From: Bradyrhizobium liaoningense | GTDB lineage: Bacteria > Pseudomonadota > Alphaproteobacteria > Rhizobiales > Xanthobacteraceae | Length of the DNA: 64,000 nt | Direction: 5' to 3' | NCBI RefSeq assembly: GCF_018130825.1 | Contig: NZ_JAFCJS010000006.1 | Coordinates: 124,001-188,000 of the forward strand | In this document: piece after piece, positions 59,011-64,000 of the stretch | Layout: each line of letters begins with the position of its first letter | How positions within the stretch are numbered: the stretch's first letter is position 1 | The notes under the pieces: generated by a model | Seen by the model: the letters and a program-made list of their open reading frames with translations, nothing else | The model's database searches: none | Told to the model about the DNA's origin: nothing | Translations under genes and position numbers: made by a program

Positions 59011-59709
59011 TCAGGCGTCGAGATTGTGCAGGCGCTGGCGGTTGCGCAGCACGATCTGGCGGGCGCCGGAGAAGCCGAGAATGCCCTGGGTATGAAGCTG
59101 GGACAGCGCACGCGACACGGTCTCGAGCGTGAGGCCGAGATAGTCGCCGATGTCGCGGCGGCACATCGGCAGCGCCATCATGCCGGCAACCGCGAGGCGG
59201 CGGTCCATTTCGAGCAGGAAGGTCGCAACGCGCTCCATCGCTGTCTTGCGGCCGAGCAGCAGCATGTGGTCTTCGGCGTGACGCAGCTCGGACGCCGTCA
59301 TGGCCCAGAGCTTGCGGGCGACCTGCACGTCGGTGCCGGCGGCCTTCTCGAGGCTGGCGCGCTTCACGAGGCGCACATTGGTGTCGATGATGGCCTCGGC
59401 GGCGAGGCGGTGGGTGGCGCCGGATTCGAGGCCGAACACGTCGCCGGGAAGATGGAAGGCGCCGATCTGGCGGCGACCGTCGGAGAGAAGCTTGTAGCTG
59501 CGCACCGCGCCCGAGACGACCTGGTAGACATATTCGGCAGGCTCGTCCTCGCCATAGATCTCCTCGTCCTTGCGGTAGGAGAACTCGGTGGCGACGAGGC
59601 CGACATGGCCGGTGATCGCGCCGAACTGGTCGGAAACGGTGTGGGCAGGGGCAATCTTGCCACCGATCTGGGTGTTGATCGCCGGGGTTTTGAGTGTCTG
59701 GGTCAGCAT
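59011..59709 (-). CDS. fixK2: CRP/FNR-type oxygen-response regulator FixK2
   Basis: This is a 232-residue regulator with a cNMP-binding-like beta barrel (about 30-125), a dimer helix and a winged helix-turn-helix (RRDIGDYLGLTLETVSRALS; the E-x3-R recognition motif contacts TTGA). With the start at 59709 Cys183 falls in LPMCRRD, the residue known to inactivate B. japonicum FixK2 when oxidised; an ATG 9 bases upstream would break this numbering. FixK2 lacks the FNR Fe-S cysteines. It activates micro-oxic genes (cytochrome cbb3, heme synthesis, denitrification) and is activated itself by FixJ. A FixJ-box-like palindrome is upstream. Confidence 0.96.
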   Translation of the reverse strand: MLTQTLKTPAINTQIGGKIAPAHTVSDQFGAITGHVGLVATEFSYRKDEEIYGEDEPAEYVYQVVSGAVRSYKLLSDGRRQIGAFHLPGDVFGLESGATHRLAAEAIIDTNVRLVKRASLEKAAGTDVQVARKLWAMTASELRHAEDHMLLLGRKTAMERVATFLLEMDRRLAVAGMMALPMCRRDIGDYLGLTLETVSRALSQLHTQGILGFSGARQIVLRNRQRLHNLDA

Positions 59710-59791
59710 CTGCGCCATCTCCGTTGTGATGGAACATCGCTACCCGCGTTTGCGCAATCCGGAAATTTCGCGCGTTATCTTAAGGACGTTT

Positions 59792-59813
59792 ACCTACGTA
59801 GAATCCCGTAGGT
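59792..59813 (-). promoter_or_regulatory. FixJ-box-like palindrome upstream of fixK2
   Basis: ACCTACG (59792-59798) and CGTAGGT (59807-59813) form a 7-bp inverted repeat with an 8-base spacer, 83-104 bases before the fixK2 start. The core TACGTAGGTAA on the minus strand resembles the GTA-rich boxes bound by phosphorylated FixJ. The rest of the 103-base gap is a likely promoter. Binding is inferred from FixJ being the known activator. Confidence 0.5.
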
Positions 59814-60199
59814 CATTTGCCGCCGCGGTCCTGGATGGCCCCGCGGATGCGCTTGACCAGGTTTTCATCGAGAAGCGGCTTCAAAACCACGTCTTTGACG
59901 CCCGCGGCTGCCGCCCGGGTCGAGATGTTCTCGTCCGGATAGCCGGTGATCAGGATCACGGGCGTTTCGCTGTCGGACTTGCGCAGGCGGTCGGCGAGGT
60001 CGATCCCGTTGATATCTGGCATCTTGTAGTCGATCACATAGCAGTCCGCGCCCGGCGCTCCGGCGGCGTTGAGCAGCGCCGTCGCATTCCTGAAGGTCCG
60101 CACCGCGAAGCCGTCGGTTTCCAGCAGGAATCGCAGGGAGCCCAGCACGGCGGCATCGTCGTCGACCACGTAGACAGTGGGCTTTGCCGATGACGCCAT
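59813..60199 (-). CDS. Single-domain response regulator between fixJ and fixK2
   Basis: This is a 128-residue receiver domain without an output domain. The acidic pocket is VVDDD, the phospho-acceptor is Asp57 (YVIDYKMPDING) and the Lys is in LKPLL. In B. japonicum a gene in the same place encodes a similar orphan receiver. It may compete for phosphate from FixL or act as a phosphate sink. I chose the ATG at 60199 because a perfect FixK2 box at 60269 predicts a transcript start near 60234; the alternative ATG at 60235 would lie at or before it. Confidence 0.85.
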   Translation of the reverse strand: MASSAKPTVYVVDDDAAVLGSLRFLLETDGFAVRTFRNATALLNAAGAPGADCYVIDYKMPDINGIDLADRLRKSDSETPVILITGYPDENISTRAAAAGVKDVVLKPLLDENLVKRIRGAIQDRGGK

Positions 60200-60268
60200 C
60201 GCGAGTCGCTGAGGGTGCGAGCCAATCTCGATCATTCTGACTGGCTAGCACAGGCGGGCGCAACCGCC

Positions 60269-60282
60269 TTGACTTGCCTCAA
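60269..60282 (-). promoter_or_regulatory. FixK2 box TTGACTTGCCTCAA
   Basis: TTGA-N6-TCAA lies in the 109-base gap between fixJ and the receiver gene. Placed at -41.5 it gives a minus-strand start near 60234, 35 bases before the receiver ATG. This would put the receiver under FixK2 control and form a feedback loop on the FixLJ system. Confidence 0.65.
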
Positions 60283-60308
60283 GCCGATTTGCCTCAATCT
60301 GCTTCGGC

Positions 60309-60926
60309 TCAATCGTTGAGCATGCCGGCGCGCATGGCGAGGCGAACCAGCTCCGAGAGAGAGTTGGCCTGCATCTTGGTCATGACGTTGGCCCGGTACA
60401 CTTCGATCGTGCGCGGGCTGATGTCGTATTCGCGGGCGATCAGCTTGTTGGAAAGACCTGCGATCAGTCCTTCCATCACCTGGCGCTCCCGGGGACTCAA
60501 GGACGCGACGCGGGCGGCGATGTCCTGCGCGACGGCCTCGTTCTTGGCCGCCGGCTCGGCCTGGCGGATCGCCGTCTCGATCATCGCGGTGAGACGATCG
60601 TCCTCGAACGGCTTCTCCAGGAAGTCGACTGCCCCGAGCTTCATCGCCTCGACCGCGAGCGGCACGTCGCCGTGCCCGGTCATGATCAGGATGGGGAACG
60701 GGCTCTGCTGCGCCTTCATGCGCTTCAACAGCTCGATGCCGTCGAGGCCCGGCATGCGCACGTCGGAGACGACGCAGCCGAAGGCAAGGCCGGGAAGGGC
60801 GTCGATGAAGCTCTGCGCGTTGTCGAACAGCGTGACGCCGAAGCCCGCGGAATCCAGCAGGAAATTCAGCGAGTCCCGCATCGCATCGTCGTCATCGATG
60901 ACGTAGACATGTCCCTTGGTCGTCAT
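60309..60926 (-). CDS. fixJ: Two-component response regulator FixJ
   Basis: This is a 205-residue regulator, the same length as B. japonicum FixJ. The receiver domain holds the acidic pair IDDDD (10-14) and the phospho-acceptor Asp55 (VVSDVRMPG). The C-terminal LuxR-type helix-turn-helix (LSPRERQVMEGLIAGLSNK) binds promoters of fixK-type genes. It is phosphorylated by FixL at low oxygen. The gene starts 3 bases after the fixL stop, so the two are co-transcribed. Confidence 0.96.
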   Translation of the reverse strand: MTTKGHVYVIDDDDAMRDSLNFLLDSAGFGVTLFDNAQSFIDALPGLAFGCVVSDVRMPGLDGIELLKRMKAQQSPFPILIMTGHGDVPLAVEAMKLGAVDFLEKPFEDDRLTAMIETAIRQAEPAAKNEAVAQDIAARVASLSPRERQVMEGLIAGLSNKLIAREYDISPRTIEVYRANVMTKMQANSLSELVRLAMRAGMLND

Positions 60927-60929
60927 GCA

Positions 60930-62447
60930 TCAATTCTCGTCGGCTGCCGGAAGGGTGAAACGGAATGTCGCCCCGCCCGATGTGTTGCTCTCGGCCCACA
61001 TGCGTCCGCCGTGAGCCTCGATGATCGAGCGGCTGATCGACAGTCCCACGCCCATGCCGGTGTCCTTGGTGGTGAAGAAAGTCTGAAACAGGTTCGGAAT
61101 GACGTCGTCCTGGAAGCCGGAGCCGGTGTCGGACACCTCGATCTCGATCATGTCGTCGGCGACGCGGGTATTGGTGACGACGAGCTCGCGCCGCGGCGAC
61201 TGCGCCATCGCCTCCAGCGCGTTGCGGAACAGGTTGACCAAAACCTGCTGGATCTGCACCCGGTCGGCGAGAACGAGATCGGCGTCCGGATCGAGGCTGA
61301 AGCGGAGCTGCACGTTCTGCTCGCGCGCGCCTGCGAGGCCGAGCGCGCCCGCCTCCTCGATCAGCTTGGACAGGCTCTCGACCCGCTTCTCCGATTCGCC
61401 GCGGGAGACGAAGTCGCGCAGGCGCCGGATGATCTGGCCCGCGCGCAGCGCCTGCTCGGCGGCACGGTCGAGCGCGCTTTCCACCTTCGGCGTGTTCGGA
61501 TCGACGCTGCCGGCCAGCAGCCGCCGCGAGCCCTTCATATAGTTGCTGATCGCCGCCAGCGGCTGGTTGAGCTCGTGCGCGAGCGCGGACGCCATCTCGC
61601 CCATGGCGCTCAGCCTGGAGACGTGGACGAGCTCGGATTGCAGCTCCTGGAGCCGCGCCTGGGTCTGCTGGTGCTCGGTGAGATCGCGGACGAAGCCGGT
61701 GAAATAGGGCTCGCCGCCGGACTGCATCTCGCCGATTGAGAGGTGCATCGGGAAGGTGGTGCCGTCGCGGCGCTTGCCGGTCACGATGCGGCCGATGCCG
61801 ATGATGTGGGGATCGCTGGTGGTGCGATAGCGCGCAATGTAGCTGTCATGCCGGGAGCGATCGGGCTCCGGCATCAGGATGCTGACGTTCTGGCCGATCG
61901 CCTCATGCTCGGACCAGCCGAACAGGCGCTCGGCGGCGGTGCTGAACAGCTGGATGATGCCGTGGCCGTCGATGACGATCATGGCGTCGGGGATGGTGTG
62001 GAGGATCGAGCGGAGGTGGGTCTCGCGGGTCCGGAGCGCACTCTCGACCTGCTTCTCCTCGTCGATATCGAGGAAGATGCCGCTGAGATGGCGGGCCGTG
62101 CCGGCTTCGTCCCGAATGAGGCCGGCGCGGGCGCGAATCCACTGTCCTCCGTTGGCGGCGCCCGCCACCTTGAAGGAGACGTCGAAGCCGCCGCCGCGTT
62201 CGCTGACGTGCTTGATCGCGCTTTCGACGCGGTCGCGATCCCGGGGCTCGAGCCGCGACAGGAAGAGCTCGTAGCTCGCCGGCTGGTCCTGCGCGATGCC
62301 AAGCAGGTTCCTGGCGGTGTCCGACCAGTCCAGTTCCCGCGTTGCGAGGTCGAGATCCCAGGTGCCGACGCCGAATCCCTCGATCCGGACCCGGAAATGC
62401 TCGCCGCGACTATCGTCCGGCGGATGCGTTACGCGGGTCGGCGACAA
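60930..62447 (-). CDS. fixL: Oxygen-sensing histidine kinase FixL
   Basis: This kinase has exactly 505 residues when started at the TTG at 62447, which has GGGAG upstream and gives the N-terminus MSPTRVTHPP, nearly identical to B. japonicum FixL as I remember it. An upstream ATG at 62567 would add 40 unrelated residues. The first PAS domain spans about 20-130. The heme PAS domain (about 140-260) has the proximal His200 (RSRHDSY) and distal-side Arg220 (IGIGR). His291 (ALAHELNQP) is the phospho-acceptor, and the ATP lid is GMGVGLSISRSIIEAHGG. There are no membrane helices, so it is a soluble sensor. Loss of O2 from the heme activates it and it phosphorylates FixJ. Confidence 0.97.
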   Translation of the reverse strand: MSPTRVTHPPDDSRGEHFRVRIEGFGVGTWDLDLATRELDWSDTARNLLGIAQDQPASYELFLSRLEPRDRDRVESAIKHVSERGGGFDVSFKVAGAANGGQWIRARAGLIRDEAGTARHLSGIFLDIDEEKQVESALRTRETHLRSILHTIPDAMIVIDGHGIIQLFSTAAERLFGWSEHEAIGQNVSILMPEPDRSRHDSYIARYRTTSDPHIIGIGRIVTGKRRDGTTFPMHLSIGEMQSGGEPYFTGFVRDLTEHQQTQARLQELQSELVHVSRLSAMGEMASALAHELNQPLAAISNYMKGSRRLLAGSVDPNTPKVESALDRAAEQALRAGQIIRRLRDFVSRGESEKRVESLSKLIEEAGALGLAGAREQNVQLRFSLDPDADLVLADRVQIQQVLVNLFRNALEAMAQSPRRELVVTNTRVADDMIEIEVSDTGSGFQDDVIPNLFQTFFTTKDTGMGVGLSISRSIIEAHGGRMWAESNTSGGATFRFTLPAADEN

Positions 62448-62575
62448 TCGACGGCTCCCATTTTGGTGCGGCGGGCAAGCGAGACATGAGGGCAATTTCG
62501 CCCATGGCCGGGCCGGAGGCAAGTTCGGATGTCTGATTCCATTGCCGGATTTCCCGCAACCCGGCACCCGGCAAT

Positions 62576-62589
62576 TTGATCTACCTCAT
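62576..62589 (+). promoter_or_regulatory. Imperfect FixK2-like box upstream of the stress protein gene
   Basis: TTGATCTACCTCAT has a perfect TTGA half and three of four bases of TCAA. At -41.5 a transcript would begin near 62624, 26 bases before the ATG at 62650. The distance fits a real promoter. The 202-base gap is the divergent promoter region of fixL. Confidence 0.45.
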
Positions 62590-62649
62590 CCTGCCTTGCC
62601 GCGGCGAGGCTAGATTTCGCGCCAGTTCATTGCCGTGCGGAGAATCCCG

Positions 62650-63483
62650 ATGACATACGCGACCGTGATGGTCAGCCTGGCGCTCGATCAATCCAACGAG
62701 GCGCGTCTTCAGGTCGCGGGCGAGCTCGCCGAGCGATTCGAAGCCGCCATCGTCGGTGTTGCCGCGGCGCAGTTCACCCCGCCGCTCTATTTCACCGACG
62801 GCGCCGAGGCCCAGCGGCTGATCGAGGAGGGCGAAGCTTCCGTCAAGCGGCGCCTGGCGGGTCTCGAGGCGCAATTCCGCGCCGCGACGAAGAATCGCGG
62901 CGGGCACGTGGAGTGGCGCAGTGCCCTGGATTTTCCGGCGCGCTTTGCGCTGGCGCAGGCGCGCTGCGCCGACATCGTCGTCAGTGGCGGACAGAGCCCG
63001 GCCTTCTCCGACGCGTTCGCGCTGGCAAGCCCCAGGGATCTTGTGATGCAGGTCGGCCGTCCGCTTCTCGTCGTGCCCGACCGGGTCAACTGGCTCGATC
63101 TGCGCAGCGTGCTGGTGGCGTGGAAGGATACGGCGGAGGCGCGGCGGGCGGTGGCGGATTCGCTGCCGATGCTGCGCAAGGCGAGGGACGTCACCATCGT
63201 CGAGATTCCGGAGCAGGGCGACGACCGTTCGAGCGTGATGGCCGGCGTCGCCGACGTCGCCGCCTGGCTCGCCCGTCACGGCATCACCGCGACCGCGCGC
63301 GTCTCGGAGGCCGCGCGGAACGAACCCGCCGCCGTGCAATTGGAGAAGGTCGCCGGCGACGTCGGCGCCGGTCTGATAGTGGCGGGCGCCTACGGGCATT
63401 CGAGGTTCCGTGAGCTGATCCTGGGCGGCGTCACCCAGTATCTGGTCACGCAATCCACGCGTTGTGTGCTGCTGTCGCACTGA
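62650..63483 (+). CDS. Universal stress protein, tandem UspA domains
   Basis: This is a 277-residue protein with the UspA fold. The N-terminal part (VMVSLALDQSNEARLQVAGE) and the C-terminal part, ending with GLIVAGAYGHSRFRELILGG and TRCVLLSH, show two half domains; the G-x2-G-x9-G(S/T) ATP motif is present in the second in altered form. Such proteins accumulate in low-oxygen or stationary cells. The gene is divergent from fixL, and a FixK2-like box lies upstream, which fits micro-oxic induction. The ATG at 62650 is preceded by GGAG. A CBS-domain gene follows after 37 bases. Confidence 0.85.
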   Translation: MTYATVMVSLALDQSNEARLQVAGELAERFEAAIVGVAAAQFTPPLYFTDGAEAQRLIEEGEASVKRRLAGLEAQFRAATKNRGGHVEWRSALDFPARFALAQARCADIVVSGGQSPAFSDAFALASPRDLVMQVGRPLLVVPDRVNWLDLRSVLVAWKDTAEARRAVADSLPMLRKARDVTIVEIPEQGDDRSSVMAGVADVAAWLARHGITATARVSEAARNEPAAVQLEKVAGDVGAGLIVAGAYGHSRFRELILGGVTQYLVTQSTRCVLLSH

Positions 63484-63520
63484 CGGCCGGTCGGCCATAG
63501 CGAGTTGAGGAGGACGCGCC

Positions 63521-63946
63521 GTGTACAGATTTCTCGAGCAGACCGCCAGTAGCTACATGACGCGCAACGTCAAGACGGTGCAGCGCGACCGCAACATGCT
63601 CGAGCTCAGCGAGATGTTCGAGCGCGACGATTTCAACTCCTATCCGGTCGAGGACGACGGACAGATCGTCGGCATCGTCACCAAGTTCGACATCCTGAAG
63701 TGCTTCGCCTTCACCCCGAACCAGATGCTGCCGCGCTATCACGACCTGATGAGCCGCAAGATCGGCGATGTCATGACGCCGGAGTTCATCTATGTCAGTC
63801 CCGACACGCGCCTGACGCGCGTGCTTCAGATCATGGTCGAGCACCGCATCCGGAGCATCATCGTGCTCGACGGCGCGCAGAAGCTGGTCGGAATCATCGC
63901 CCGCGAGGACGTCATCAAGGCGCTCAAGGCGACGGCAGGGGACTGA
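63521..63946 (+). CDS. CBS-domain pair protein
   Basis: This is a 141-residue protein made of two CBS motifs (about 10-70 and 80-140: SSYMTRNVKTVQRD, FNSYPVEDDGQIVGIVTKFD, IRSIIVLDGAQKLVGIIARE). CBS pairs bind adenine nucleotides and regulate partner proteins by energy state. No catalytic domain is attached. The start is GTG at 63521 with GGAGGA upstream. It lies 37 bases behind the universal stress protein gene and is likely in the same operon. Confidence 0.85.
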   Translation: MYRFLEQTASSYMTRNVKTVQRDRNMLELSEMFERDDFNSYPVEDDGQIVGIVTKFDILKCFAFTPNQMLPRYHDLMSRKIGDVMTPEFIYVSPDTRLTRVLQIMVEHRIRSIIVLDGAQKLVGIIAREDVIKALKATAGD

Positions 63947-63970
63947 CGTCGAGCCGGCGGCTCCGCAGTC

Positions 63971-64000
63971 GTAGGGTGGGCAAAGCGAAGCGTGCCCACC
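63971..64000. repeat. Start of a dispersed palindromic repeat cut by the window end
   Basis: GTAGGGTGGGCAAAGCGAAG followed by CGTGCCCACC is the left part of a Bradyrhizobium repeat whose inverted partner should follow. It resembles, but is not identical with, the 92-bp elements at 39149, 39746 and 42477. No gene is seen after 63946. Confidence 0.6.

Noticed and set aside
59718..59718. The upstream ATG of fixK2 giving a 235-residue protein
   Set aside because: The ATG at 59709 yields 232 residues and puts the redox-sensitive Cys at position 183, as known for B. japonicum FixK2.
1..64000. tRNA, rRNA, CRISPR arrays, insertion sequences, prophage or integrative elements
   Set aside because: Reading both strands gave no cloverleaf or rRNA motif, no regular repeat-spacer array, and no transposase or integrase protein. 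A dedicated tRNA or RNA-family scan was not possible here.

Overview
The window is high-GC alphaproteobacterial chromosome and almost certainly comes from Bradyrhizobium. The strongest evidence is at the right end. A FixL of exactly 505 residues carries the heme ligand at His200 and the phospho-acceptor at His291. It is followed by a 205-residue FixJ, a single-domain response regulator and a 232-residue FixK2 with its redox-sensitive Cys183, in the gene order known from B. japonicum/diazoefficiens. Short palindromic intergenic repeats typical of this genus occur several times. No rRNA, tRNA, CRISPR array, transposase, phage gene or integrase was seen.

Layout. 1-1642: end of a cytochrome bo3 quinol oxidase operon (cyoB partial, cyoC, cyoD). 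1874-12581: individual metabolic genes: a secreted thermonuclease-like protein, a GMC dehydrogenase with its small subunit, a trypsin/PDZ protease, an FAD dehydrogenase, a fused indolepyruvate ferredoxin oxidoreductase and a hotdog-fold protein. 12787-15163: a biuret-hydrolase-like cysteine hydrolase with an NCS2-like permease. 15224-18305: a sugar-type ABC importer without its ATPase. 18385-24367: a variant sox operon (soxXYZA) preceded by a flavocytochrome-c-type flavoprotein and a two-subunit molybdenum hydroxylase; its SoxY ends in AACTEEMN instead of GGCGG.

24637-31409 is the most unusual region: a compact, translationally coupled cluster that looks like a ribosomally synthesised, post-translationally modified peptide (RiPP) pathway. 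It has an 84-residue Cys-free precursor candidate, a SPASM-type radical SAM enzyme, a B12-dependent radical SAM enzyme of the RiPP-maturation type (CX7CX2C), a second radical SAM/SPASM enzyme, a two-part protein (Cys-rich DUF483-like domain plus methyltransferase-like domain) and an HExxH protein of the 2-oxoglutarate-dependent peptide beta-hydroxylase type. A second B12 radical SAM protein (DUF4070/HpnP type) and a DHA2 drug exporter lie immediately downstream.

34782-42358: an isocitrate/isopropylmalate-type dehydrogenase, a UBP zinc finger, a Ca2+/H+ antiporter and several small or secreted proteins, interspersed with repeats. Two perfect FixK2/FNR boxes (38352 and 41941) lie here. 42558-58972: SulP transporter, SDR, trans-aconitate methyltransferase, TRAP transporter with fused membrane subunits, alkylsulfatase-type hydrolase, a glycosyltransferase / ABC exporter / glycogen-debranching-type enzyme group, a PRC-barrel protein and an MFS transporter. 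59011-63946: the fixLJ-fixK2 oxygen-response module with its own FixK2 box and a FixJ-box-like palindrome, divergent from a universal stress protein and a CBS-domain protein. The FixK2 boxes elsewhere in the window suggest that several otherwise obscure genes here belong to the micro-oxic regulon.
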